DNA of 17,138 nt from Akkermansiaceae bacterium (GCA_018676385.1 JABHEX010000094.1:1-17138), one strand, 5' to 3'. Counted from the stretch's first letter, positions 7,301 to 14,985 are shown. Program-made: numbers and translations. The notes: a model not told the origin generated them from the letters alone.

Positions 7301-8095
7301 TTAGCGTTTATTATCAGCCTTTAGCCTGAGTGTTAACATTTCCATGGCGTATTGTTTGCCTATAATATTTATGCTTTCTTGATCGAAATGCCAGCGATCC
7401 ATAGTTTTAAGATCTTTTGAACTGACAAATGCTGTGTGGGGTACTGTTTGGGGGAGCTTTGCTATTTGCTCATTGATCTTAGGCGCCTTGTTGACCTGTC
7501 CTGCGATAAATGGAAGATTAGGTATGCCTAGATCTTTTCGCAGACTTGTGATGAGGTCTTTAAGTTTCTCCAAATAGCCGTCTGGGTTGCCGTTGTTGCT
7601 TTCTCCCTGATGCCATAAGATTCCTTTGAGCGTGCCTGATTTCTGCGCTTCTTGTGCTCTGCGCACTGCTTCTTTGTAGAATCGGGTGTCTTTTTTCCAC
7701 TGCTCGATTTTGGTACCGCCCTTTGCGTTAACGACCAGCCCGAGTGAGATGTCCTTGTGTTTTTTGAGCATTTCCAGGGAAAAACTGTAGCCGGGGTTGA
7801 GCTTTTGCATACCGGCACCTTTTCTAATGGTGGAATATATGTTCAGAGGGTTCTTGGCGGGTTCCCAGCTGTCTTTTGCATTTAATAAAAAACATCTCGG
7901 GATTGCGGTCGCTTCGTTTTCTGAAAATGGTGCTCGGCCAGCCATATTAGATTGGCCAATGAGTAGATAAACGTGGAGATTGTCCTTTTTACCTCTGTAT
8001 GTCGGCTGTTTTTGTTTTTGAGCTTGTGCTGATATTATAAGCATCCAACAAAAACTTAGTATGATCACCTTGATGTAGTGCGTTTTTTTTCTCAT
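7301..8095 (-). CDS. Secreted SGNH hydrolase, sialate O-acetylesterase (SASA) type
   Basis: The 264-residue protein has a signal peptide: basic MRKKTHYIK, a hydrophobic stretch at 9-21, and likely cleavage after SAQA near residue 25. The mature part carries the SASA/carbohydrate esterase family 6 blocks: LLIGQSNMAG with nucleophile S49, WHQGES at 161-166, and DRWHF with D233 and H236 completing the triad. Such enzymes remove acetyl groups from sialic acids or plant and algal polysaccharides such as xylan; the substrate here cannot be told. It lies 18 bases downstream of ruvC on the same strand and is probably the last gene of a helicase-ruvC-esterase unit. That is an odd partnership with no obvious functional link. 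No neighbouring glycosidase is present. Confidence 0.85.
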   Translation of the reverse strand: MRKKTHYIKVIILSFCWMLIISAQAQKQKQPTYRGKKDNLHVYLLIGQSNMAGRAPFSENEATAIPRCFLLNAKDSWEPAKNPLNIYSTIRKGAGMQKLNPGYSFSLEMLKKHKDISLGLVVNAKGGTKIEQWKKDTRFYKEAVRRAQEAQKSGTLKGILWHQGESNNGNPDGYLEKLKDLITSLRKDLGIPNLPFIAGQVNKAPKINEQIAKLPQTVPHTAFVSSKDLKTMDRWHFDQESINIIGKQYAMEMLTLRLKADNKR

Positions 8096-8113
8096 ATCGA
8101 TATTGTGTAGTCG

Positions 8114-8617
8114 TTATACCTCTGTTCGCTTCAAAATAGTCGCTTTTGCTGGATCACTTGCTGTCAAATGTGCGATGGCGATGGCGATGGCATCGGCGGC
8201 GTCGTGCGGCGGGCTCTCTGTAAGGCCGAGTAGAGTGCGAACCATGAAGGCGACCTGTTGTTTGTCGGCGTTACCATTGCCGGTGACTACCTGTTTCACT
8301 TTTTTCGGTGAGTATTCGTAGGTCTTGAGTCCAACTTCAGCTGAAGCAATTAGTGAAGCAGCACGTGCAGCTCCCATGGTAATAGCTGTTCGATGTGACT
8401 GAACATAAATGATGCCCTCGACCGCAGCCTCGTCAGGTGCCCATTTCTTAATCAGATTAGCTATACCAGTGTGTATGGCGGCCAGGGCTGCAGACTGGGG
8501 GATATTTGAGGGTATGGTAATGACTCCAAAATCGCAGACTTTTTGTCCATGGTGGTCGCCCTCCAGCACAGCATAACCTGTGTTACGAATAGCGGGGTCG
8601 ATGGCGATCACTCTCAC
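8114..8617 (-). CDS. ruvC: Holliday junction resolvase RuvC
   Basis: RuvC cuts Holliday junctions symmetrically, working with the RuvAB branch migration motor. The 167-residue length is normal. The catalytic acidic residues sit where expected: D7 in MRVIAIDP, E67 in AAVEGIIY, and the C-terminal pair D139 and D142 in PPHDAADAIAIA. The start codon is GTG at 8617; it gives the canonical N-terminal strand at residues 2-7 and needs no extension. The loop after E67 reads YVQSHRTAITMGAARAA, in place of the proteobacterial FxxxN form. ruvA and ruvB are not adjacent. The gene lies 42 bases downstream of the helicase gene and 18 bases upstream of the esterase gene, so one transcript is likely. Confidence 0.93.
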   Translation of the reverse strand: MRVIAIDPAIRNTGYAVLEGDHHGQKVCDFGVITIPSNIPQSAALAAIHTGIANLIKKWAPDEAAVEGIIYVQSHRTAITMGAARAASLIASAEVGLKTYEYSPKKVKQVVTGNGNADKQQVAFMVRTLLGLTESPPHDAADAIAIAIAHLTASDPAKATILKRTEV

Positions 8618-8659
8618 GCCGGAACAATAACTGATTTATAGTATAACAAAATCACCGTA

Positions 8660-9868
8660 TTACTTTCTTCTTCTACGAGGTGCCGGGCGGCGCTTCTTAC
8701 GAACAGGTTTGGCTGGCGATTCGTCTAACAGGGCTGTGTATGTATAATCAAAGTTTTCAAGCTTGCGGCGTTCAATCTTTTTATCAATAAAGTTTTCTAC
8801 CGCTGTAGCGAAATCGATTTCGTCTGCAGTAAGAATTGTAAAGGCATCGCCTTCGGATTCAGCTCGCCCAGTTCTTCCAATTCGGTGAACGTAATCCTCT
8901 GAGTTCTCTGGCACACGGTAGTTGATGACGTGGGTGACGGTGGAGATGTCAATACCGCGGGCGGCGACGTCTGTGGCAACAAGTATGTTGTAGGTGCCAT
9001 CCTTGAATCCGCCGAGAGCTTTTAATCGGTCGGACTGCTTGACGTCTGAGTGCATAGCGACCACTTCATCGTGTCCAGTCCCCTTAATTAGTCCAGTGAC
9101 AGTATCGGCTTCTTTCCGTGTGCGGGTAAAGATCATTACGGAGTGAAATTCTGTGCGCTCTAGTAGAGCCAGTAGTAGGTCATCGCGTTGATCCATGGAG
9201 ACTGGGTAAAACGCGTGATTGACCGTATCTGGGACGGCGGCGCGAGCTATTTCAACCGACTCGGGTTCATGCAGGCACCATTGCGCAAACCCTTGAATGG
9301 CAGGCGGCATAGTGGCTGAGAAAAAAAGCGTCTGTCGTGATGACTCATCGTTATTCCATGGGCAGAGATTGACGATTTTACGCACGATAGGGAGGAATCC
9401 CATGTCGAGCATGCGGTCGACTTCATCAAGAATGAGGATTTTAATTGCACCAAAACGCATCGTGCCGCGGTAAAAGTGATCAATCAGGCGTCCGGGTGTG
9501 GCCACTACGATATCTGCTTCAGCCATCTGTTCATCTTGTTTCCCATAGCCCATGCCTCCGTAGATGAGAGCCACTTTGCAGCCAGTATGTTTGCCGTAGT
9601 GCTCGAACTGCTCTGCGACCTGATGAGCAAGTTCACGGGTAGGCTCCAGCACAAGAATCTGCGGTTTGCCGAGCGCCTTAATTTTAGATAGAGAAGGTAG
9701 CGCAAATGCTGCGGTCTTGCCCGTGCCAGTCTGAGAGGCGCCAATTACATCTTTGCCTTCTATGATAGAGGGGATGGCTTTGGCCTGTATAGGCGTTGGG
9801 TTCTCATAGCCGGATTCAGTTACGGCGGACAGAACGGCATCGGAGAGTCCGAGATCGGAAAATGACAT
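8660..9868 (-). CDS. DEAD-box RNA helicase (RhlE-like)
   Basis: The 402-residue protein is an ATP-dependent RNA helicase of superfamily 2, probably acting in ribosome assembly or mRNA turnover. Motifs appear in order: Q motif GYENPTPIQ (20-28), Walker A ASQTGTGKT (44-52), PTRELA, GG, TPGRLID, motif II DEVD (148-151) in place of DEAD, SAT (184-186), then in domain 2 MIFTRTR, VATDVAARGID and HRIGRTGRA (328-336). A short basic tail (KPVRKKRRPAPRRRRK) probably binds RNA. The substitution in motif II is tolerated in the family. ATG at 9868 gives MSFSDLGLS, a normal start for RhlE-type proteins. It heads the unit that continues with ruvC. Its leader contains a 7-bp inverted repeat (9892-9928). Confidence 0.92.
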   Translation of the reverse strand: MSFSDLGLSDAVLSAVTESGYENPTPIQAKAIPSIIEGKDVIGASQTGTGKTAAFALPSLSKIKALGKPQILVLEPTRELAHQVAEQFEHYGKHTGCKVALIYGGMGYGKQDEQMAEADIVVATPGRLIDHFYRGTMRFGAIKILILDEVDRMLDMGFLPIVRKIVNLCPWNNDESSRQTLFFSATMPPAIQGFAQWCLHEPESVEIARAAVPDTVNHAFYPVSMDQRDDLLLALLERTEFHSVMIFTRTRKEADTVTGLIKGTGHDEVVAMHSDVKQSDRLKALGGFKDGTYNILVATDVAARGIDISTVTHVINYRVPENSEDYVHRIGRTGRAESEGDAFTILTADEIDFATAVENFIDKKIERRKLENFDYTYTALLDESPAKPVRKKRRPAPRRRRK

Positions 9869-9891
9869 AAAGCGAAGTAGTGCGATTGATT

Positions 9892-9928
9892 GCCTCTGTA
9901 AAGGCTAATGGGATAATTACTCAGAGGC
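9892..9928 (-). promoter_or_regulatory. Inverted repeat in the helicase gene leader
   Basis: GCCTCTG (9892-9898) and CAGAGGC (9922-9928) form a perfect 7-bp inverted repeat with a 23-base spacer, ending 23 bases upstream of the helicase ATG. In RNA it could fold as a long-loop hairpin; as DNA it could be a spaced operator. A smaller alternative pairing (GCCT with AGGC at 9901-9904) overlaps it. The function is not known. Confidence 0.35.
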
Positions 9929-10044
9929 TGAAATACGATTAACATCGAATTTTTACTACAATCACCTGTAATTTATTGTTTTGCGTAAGCCTAGCTTTGC
10001 TTGATATTTGGCTGGAAACGAGTAAATTAACTGGGAGTTAGGAT

Positions 10045-10074
10045 TTGCTGGTGGATTGCTCACAATCATATGAT
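10045..10074 (+). promoter_or_regulatory. Candidate promoter of the sigma-kinase-OsmC operon
   Basis: TTGCTG (10045-10050) and TATGAT (10069-10074) are separated by 18 bases; the -10 matches the housekeeping consensus at five of six positions. Transcription would begin near 10081, only about 9 bases before the ATG at 10090, so the message would have almost no leader. The purine stretch AAAAGAAG abuts the start codon and is too close to act as a normal Shine-Dalgarno. Whether the operon also has an autoregulated ECF promoter cannot be judged without a consensus. Confidence 0.4.
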
Positions 10075-10089
10075 ATATAACAAAAGAAG

Positions 10090-10743
10090 ATGGCCGACAA
10101 TGACAAGGAAGATAAAGGATTGCAGCAGGCATATGCGCACACGCGTAAGAGTCTGATTGCTAGGCTGGACAACTGGGAAGACCAGCGGACTTGGGATGAT
10201 TTCTACAAAACTTACTGGAAACTCATTTATGCGGTAGGGTTGAAAGCGGGGCTGCGTTCAGATGAGGCATTTGATGTAGTTCAAGAAACCATTTTATCAA
10301 TTGCCAAGCAGAGTAAGAAAAACATGTATGATCCCGACAAGGGCTCGTTCAAATCATGGTTGATGAACATGACCCGTTGGCGTATCAACGATCAATTTCG
10401 GAAACGTAAAAAAGATACAGCCATGAATATTGGTGAATGGGATGATGAGGGTCAGAAAACATCCGTAATTGATCGTATGGAAGATCCTAACAGAGGAGCG
10501 CTCGAGCGTTTGTGGGATGTGGAGTGGAAAAAGAATCTTGCTGATGCGGCTTTGGCGCGAGTGAAGTCTCAGGTGTCGCCCAAGCAATATCAGATCTTTG
10601 ATTGCTACGTTATGCGTGAATGGACTGCAGCTAAAGTACAAGAACAGTTAGGTGTTAGCATGTCTCAGGTCTATCTTGCCAAGCATCGTGTAGGGAAAAT
10701 CCTGAAGAAGGAATTGACAAGACTAAACGAGGATGAGGGATAG
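10090..10743 (+). CDS. ECF-family RNA polymerase sigma factor linked to a Ser/Thr kinase
   Basis: The 217-residue protein has two sigma domains. Sigma region 2 spans about 36-106 (DFYKTYWKLIY, SDEAFDVVQETIL, GSFKSWLMNMTRWRINDQFRKRKK), and region 4 about 161-212 (SPKQYQIFDCYVMREWTAAKVQEQLGVSMSQVYLAKHRVGKILKKEL), joined by an acidic linker (116-145). No regions 1 or 3 are present, as in ECF sigma factors. No anti-sigma gene lies nearby; the kinase gene starts within the last 11 bases of this one. ECF factors encoded next to Ser/Thr kinases are known, and in Vibrio EcfP kinase phosphorylation activates the sigma factor. Here the acidic region 2.2 residues (DVVQE, D62 and E66) are retained, so the EcfP mechanism may not apply unchanged. 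Target promoters are unknown. Confidence 0.88.
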   Translation: MADNDKEDKGLQQAYAHTRKSLIARLDNWEDQRTWDDFYKTYWKLIYAVGLKAGLRSDEAFDVVQETILSIAKQSKKNMYDPDKGSFKSWLMNMTRWRINDQFRKRKKDTAMNIGEWDDEGQKTSVIDRMEDPNRGALERLWDVEWKKNLADAALARVKSQVSPKQYQIFDCYVMREWTAAKVQEQLGVSMSQVYLAKHRVGKILKKELTRLNEDEG

Positions 10744-13351
10744 GGCACGGTTAGAGCCGGTCATTCCGGATCATGAGGTGCTCCGCAAAGTTGGGGGCGG
10801 TTCTTATGGTGAGGTTTGGCTTGCACAGGGTGTAACTGGTGCGATGCGTGCAGTGAAAGTAGTACGCCGCGAAGATTTTGAAGATGAACGTGGGTTTGAG
10901 AGGGAATTTGAAGGTATACTAAAGTATGAGCCAATTTCTCGGACTCATCCAGGTTTGGTAAACATTCTTCATGTTGGTCGAAGTCTCAAAGGAGATAAGA
11001 ATGAGTTTTATTATTACGTCATGGAGCTCGGAGAGGATATTAACTCAGGGCGTGAAATAAATGCTGTGGAGTATGAGCCGCGCAATTTAAGGACTGATTT
11101 AAAAAAAGCCGCCGGGAATCCCATTAATCCTGATGTAGTAATTGATGTTGGGCTGTGCCTTGCTGAAGCATTGGCACATCTTCACGGTAAGGGCTTGGCG
11201 CATAGGGACATCAAACCATCTAATATTATTTTTGTAGATGGTAAGGCAAAGTTGGCGGATATCGGTTTGGTTGCGACGCGTGGACAACGTACTTTTGTGG
11301 GTACAGAGGGTTTTGTTCCGCCCGAGGGTCCTGGATCAGCGCAGGCTGACGTCTACGGCCTTGGCAAGGTACTTTACGAGATGGCAACGGGAATGGATCG
11401 TCTGCAGTTTCCTGAACTTCCAGATGAGTTTCCTGAGAATAGTAGTGTGAAGCGTTGGATGGCTCTCAATCAGGTGATTTGTGATATTTGTGAACCCCGC
11501 GTGTCTAAGCGAAACATCAAGACTGCAGATGCGCTTGCTGAGGCATTGGTTAGAATACAGCGAGGCAAGAGATTAAAGCGCCGCTTACACGGTAGGGCAT
11601 TCTCGTTGATTCCTTTGGCGGCATGTCTGATGTTGGTAACTTGGTTGTTTCGTGAAGAAATTCCGTGGCCAGTGAAGACTCCTGATCCGGTTGTCGCAGG
11701 ACAGTCAACCCCTCCCGAGGTTAAATACGGATACGTTAAAGTTATCAGTGAGCCTGAAGGTGCAGAAGTTTATGATGGAGAGGGTAATTTTATGAGTATC
11801 ACTCCGATGAAAATTGTTCGTATGCGCGCAGGGCAACAGTTTGAGTTTGAGTTCAAGCTAGAGGGTTATCGAACAGAGCGTGAGGAAGGTATTATCGTTG
11901 CGGATCAAACCCAAGTTGTTGAAAAAATCATGTCAATCTATGCACCACCAGTGGCAGGTCAGGAGTGGGTAGATAATTTTGGTCTTCCTTACTTGCCGGT
12001 AGACGAATATCACGTCAGTTCAGGTTTTGTCCGTGCCTATCAATGGCGAAGATTTATAAGGGCAACCCAGAGTGCAAGGGAGCATGAGACGATTGAACAT
12101 AGTGAGAGCGGCGTGAAGAGAAGTATTGTTCTTGTTAGTCAGCAAGATGCACGGGCATATTGTGAGTGGCAGACAAAGCAGGCTTCTACTGAGGGATATC
12201 TTAACGATGCTCAATATATATCGCCAAGGCTGTATTTAGGCTTTAACAGCCGCGAAATGTCAAATAAGGCCAGGGCAAAAAAATTATTGCCTTTTCATTG
12301 CGTAGTGAAAAATATTGCGTTTGCTCAAGTGGTTATCCGAAGCAGCCCGCCCGGATCTTCAATTTTTATAAATGATGAATACCGCGGCACCGCGCCACTT
12401 ACGCTCACACGATTGAAGCCAGGTGAATTTCAGGTTAGACTCGAGCTGGATGGTTTTCGGCATTATACCACTACGGTGAAACTCAATGAGATGGATCGGA
12501 AGGAGGTTAACGCGCGCCACATAGCTAACAATAGCGTGGTGTATGGTCGGCCATGGAAAAACGGCTTGGGTATGAGTTTTGTGCCATTCGGTGAAGATCT
12601 AATGGTATCTATTTGGGAGACACGCATAGCTGATTATCAAGAGTATACTAAAGAGGCGAAGATCGAAAAGTTGCCATTTTCTGGCTTTGCTCAAGGGCCA
12701 GACCACCCGGTGGTTCAGGTTTCACGGGATGACGCAGAGGGTTTTTGTAAATGGTTAACTGAGAGAGAGCGTAAAGGGGAGCGTATACCAGCTGATGCAG
12801 TTTATCGGCTTCCTACTGACGAAGAGTGGAGTGTGTTAGTTGGTATTGAAGAGAACCCTGAGGATTCACCTGCGATGCGTGAGTTTCGTCCAGAGCGCAT
12901 ATTTCCGTGGGGTACGGAATGGCCGCCTCAAGAGGCACCTGCCAAAGTAGGAAATATTGCTGATCAAGTCGCTGCACAGGCGACAGATGTTAAGCAGTCG
13001 CAAACTCTACTTAACTATAATGACGGATATGAAAAAACATCACCTGTTGGTTCATTTAAGCCCAATAATTTGGGTTTGTTTGATTTGACTGGGAATGCGC
13101 AGGAATGGGTCTCCGATGATTACAAGGAAGAGGGAGAATATGGTGTGCTGCGTGGGGGCGGCTGGAACAGCTACCTAGATAAAGATTTATTTGCAGCCGC
13201 ACGTAATGCGGTGCGTGCAAATAAAAGAAGCAATCTTTATGGTTTCCGCTTGGTTCTCGCCAAAGAGATGAAAGTTCCGGACCCCTTAATTGATGAAGAC
13301 ATCCAGCCGGATTCTAACAATAATCCTGAAAACAACGAGAATTCACCATGA
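10733..13351 (+). CDS. Transmembrane Ser/Thr kinase with duplicated PEGA and FGE-sulfatase-like sensor domains
   Basis: The 872-residue protein begins with a Hanks-type kinase (about 14-275): glycine loop GGGSYGEVW (21-29), K42, HRDIKPSN (157-164), DIG replacing DFG (176-178), and PPE in the APE position (196-198). A basic patch and one membrane helix (about 290-306) follow. The outer part contains PEGA repeat 1 (about 333-400), a shortened FGE-sulfatase-like segment (about 403-526), PEGA repeat 2 (about 530-597) and a full FGE-sulfatase-like domain (about 603-844) with HPVVQVSRDDAEGFCKWL, YRLPTDEEW, FPWGTEW, GNAQEWVSD, RGGGWN and GFRLVL. The final stretch lacks the catalytic cysteines of true formylglycine-generating enzymes, so a binding or structural role is likely. 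It overlaps the sigma gene by 11 bases and the OsmC gene by 4, implying coupled translation and a shared pathway. Confidence 0.88.
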   Translation: MRDRARLEPVIPDHEVLRKVGGGSYGEVWLAQGVTGAMRAVKVVRREDFEDERGFEREFEGILKYEPISRTHPGLVNILHVGRSLKGDKNEFYYYVMELGEDINSGREINAVEYEPRNLRTDLKKAAGNPINPDVVIDVGLCLAEALAHLHGKGLAHRDIKPSNIIFVDGKAKLADIGLVATRGQRTFVGTEGFVPPEGPGSAQADVYGLGKVLYEMATGMDRLQFPELPDEFPENSSVKRWMALNQVICDICEPRVSKRNIKTADALAEALVRIQRGKRLKRRLHGRAFSLIPLAACLMLVTWLFREEIPWPVKTPDPVVAGQSTPPEVKYGYVKVISEPEGAEVYDGEGNFMSITPMKIVRMRAGQQFEFEFKLEGYRTEREEGIIVADQTQVVEKIMSIYAPPVAGQEWVDNFGLPYLPVDEYHVSSGFVRAYQWRRFIRATQSAREHETIEHSESGVKRSIVLVSQQDARAYCEWQTKQASTEGYLNDAQYISPRLYLGFNSREMSNKARAKKLLPFHCVVKNIAFAQVVIRSSPPGSSIFINDEYRGTAPLTLTRLKPGEFQVRLELDGFRHYTTTVKLNEMDRKEVNARHIANNSVVYGRPWKNGLGMSFVPFGEDLMVSIWETRIADYQEYTKEAKIEKLPFSGFAQGPDHPVVQVSRDDAEGFCKWLTERERKGERIPADAVYRLPTDEEWSVLVGIEENPEDSPAMREFRPERIFPWGTEWPPQEAPAKVGNIADQVAAQATDVKQSQTLLNYNDGYEKTSPVGSFKPNNLGLFDLTGNAQEWVSDDYKEEGEYGVLRGGGWNSYLDKDLFAAARNAVRANKRSNLYGFRLVLAKEMKVPDPLIDEDIQPDSNNNPENNENSP

Positions 13352-13764
13352 TTGAAATTACGACTGAATACCAAGGGCACTTGCGTTGCAAGAACACACA
13401 CGGGCCATCTTTAAATATTTGTGAGACAGATGCGCCGGTTGATAACAATGGTCGAGGTGAATCTTTTTCTCCTACAGACCTTGTAGCGACAGCTCTGGCT
13501 AGCTGCATGGCAACTATTATGGGTATTGTAGCAGCTCAAAAGGGAATTGATTTGTTAGGGATGACAATCACTGTAAATAAATATATGTCCGAGAACTTGC
13601 CCCGTCGTATTTCAAAGTTAGATGTGAAGATTGAGGTGCCGCTGGTTGAGAGTCATCCGCAACGAGAGTTATTAGAGAGTTCGGCTATATCTTGCCCAGT
13701 TTACCATAGCTTGAATCCAGAAATTGAGGTGTCGATCGTCTGGTGCTGGCAAACTACGAGTTGA
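13348..13764 (+). CDS. OsmC/Ohr-family protein
   Basis: This 138-residue protein has the OsmC fold. SFSPTDLVATALASCMATIM (39-58) carries the first redox cysteine at C53 and ISCPVYHSLNPEIEV the second at C116; the Arg in NNGRGESFSPTDL (R36) fits the family active-site position. OsmC and Ohr proteins are cytoplasmic thiol peroxidases that reduce organic hydroperoxides; the remote YhfA-like branch is less well characterised. The ATG overlaps the kinase stop as ATGA, so translation is coupled to the kinase. That links an oxidative-stress function to the sigma-kinase module. The stop lies 7 bases from that of the convergent glycosyltransferase gene. The family call is strong; the subfamily is not settled. 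Confidence 0.88.
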   Translation: MIEITTEYQGHLRCKNTHGPSLNICETDAPVDNNGRGESFSPTDLVATALASCMATIMGIVAAQKGIDLLGMTITVNKYMSENLPRRISKLDVKIEVPLVESHPQRELLESSAISCPVYHSLNPEIEVSIVWCWQTTS

Positions 13765-13771
13765 AAAATAC

Positions 13772-14764
13772 TCAACAAGCAATCCAGAAGTCCACACCTT
13801 CTTTTCTGTTGGATGCAAGTAGGTCTGCTCGGATTACATCGCGAGCCCCTCGGGTGCCGACATAGCTGACTATTACAGCTTGCTCTGCAGGAGGAAGATC
13901 AGTGGGTGAGACAACCTGTCGACCATGAAGGCTTCGCCCGATTTTACGTGGATCAATATCGATAAATCCTGATGCCTTATTCCATGATTGTTCTAGTGGT
14001 TCAGCACATTTTCTAGCGGGGCGTCCTGCGCCCCATATCCATAGTTCTTTATTGCCGCAACCTGAGGCGATGATTGCATTTGCTAGGAAAGGGGCCTTTA
14101 TGTTGTGAAACGCCATTGGGCTATATCGCGGATCATTTCTAGAGAGCCGAGTAGCTGGGTCGTACCACTTGTAGAGCAATTCGTTTACTTTGCCTATTTT
14201 TACGCCAGCATTTATCCAGCGGAGAATCATTTCATAATCTTCGGGGAAATTACCATCGCGATAACCTCCAAGATTTGTAACTAGTTCTCGACGATACATC
14301 AGCGTTGGATGAGGAAAAGGAAGATCAATAAAACGGTTCAGTGCAATTTCATCTGAGGTTATGTGGCGATTAGTCCAAGCAACATGATGTGCATATCCTT
14401 GTGAGCTAGATGCGTTTCCCGCGAATTCTGCCAGGCATGTAACCGCTGAAAGGTGTGTATTTTTTTTTAATAGCTTTAGCTGTGTCTCCAGTCGTGTGGG
14501 GAGGGAAACATCATCTGAATCCATGCGCGCAATAACATCAGCTTTGGCTAGAGAAAACCCATAGTTTGATGCCGATACTACTCCTCCGTGAGGGGTGCGC
14601 ATGAAGCGTATACGCAAATCGTTTTTTGCAATTGATGCTACGATTTCTGCGCTGCTATCAGTAGAGCCATCATCTACTACAATCAGTTCCCAGCTGTTTA
14701 TCGATTGTGTTTGGATACTTTCTATGGCCCGCCTTACCGTATGTGCCGAATTGAAGCAGGGCAT
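13772..14764 (-). CDS. Family 2 glycosyltransferase with C-terminal Rossmann-like domain; start uncertain
   Basis: From the first usable ATG the product has 330 residues. The GT-A catalytic domain shows MPCFNSAHTVRRAIESI, VVDDGSTDSS (DDGSTD at 31-36), the metal-binding DSDD (82-85) and PEDYEMILRW (174-183), so it transfers a sugar from a nucleotide donor, probably in cell-surface glycan synthesis. Residues about 228-330 form a second nucleotide-binding-like unit, with LWIWGAGRPARK (241-252) and FIDIDPRKIG. The first strand of the fold normally reads (I)SVVMP. Here PAISVV is encoded in frame immediately upstream of the ATG, but no ATG, GTG or TTG precedes it before the in-frame TGA at 14813-14815. 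An ATG at 14817 lies one frame off. A rare start codon, frameshift or sequence error is likely, so the real 5' end may lie near 14803-14817. Confidence 0.83.
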   Translation of the reverse strand: MPCFNSAHTVRRAIESIQTQSINSWELIVVDDGSTDSSAEIVASIAKNDLRIRFMRTPHGGVVSASNYGFSLAKADVIARMDSDDVSLPTRLETQLKLLKKNTHLSAVTCLAEFAGNASSSQGYAHHVAWTNRHITSDEIALNRFIDLPFPHPTLMYRRELVTNLGGYRDGNFPEDYEMILRWINAGVKIGKVNELLYKWYDPATRLSRNDPRYSPMAFHNIKAPFLANAIIASGCGNKELWIWGAGRPARKCAEPLEQSWNKASGFIDIDPRKIGRSLHGRQVVSPTDLPPAEQAVIVSYVGTRGARDVIRADLLASNRKEGVDFWIAC

Positions 14765-14828
14765 AACGACAGAAATTGCAGGTGATGATTGCTGAACGAT
14801 AATCGATGCTACTCATGTCAGCTATTTA

Positions 14829-14877
14829 GTGAATAGAAAAAAAGTTGATTGGTCATACCGCGGTATTTTCTATTCAC
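14829..14877. repeat. 12-bp inverted repeat enclosing a 12-bp palindrome
   Basis: GTGAATAGAAAA (14829-14840) is perfectly complementary to TTTTCTATTCAC (14866-14877). Within the 25-base interval lies the perfect palindrome ATACCGCGGTAT (14855-14866), sharing one base with the right arm. The element sits in the divergent gap between the glycosyltransferase and the inositol-monophosphatase-family gene, and so is upstream of both. It could be an operator pair, a bidirectional terminator or the trace of a small mobile element. No second copy is apparent in the window. The rest of the gap (14878-14985) is AT-rich with only a weak TATGAT (14930-14935). Confidence 0.65.
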
Positions 14878-14985
14878 CTTAATTATTAGTTATATGAGTA
14901 TTAGGGGCTTACTGCACCGACAGGATGCTTATGATTAATCTGATTCGGCGTTGTGTGTTTTTATTTTTCGAGCACAATCACGCGT

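Noticed and set aside
8094..8103. Palindrome ATATCGATAT overlapping the esterase start codon.
   Set aside because: A 10-base AT-rich palindrome is expected by chance in a window of this size and has no supporting context.
8172..8189. Three tandem GCGATG hexamers.
   Set aside because: They encode the Ala/Ile run at the conserved C-terminal catalytic segment of RuvC; a coding coincidence explains them.
12539..13270. Kinase C-terminal domain as a true formylglycine-generating or copper-dependent oxidase.
   Set aside because: The stretch from RGGGW to GFRL contains no cysteine, so the FGE active site is absent.
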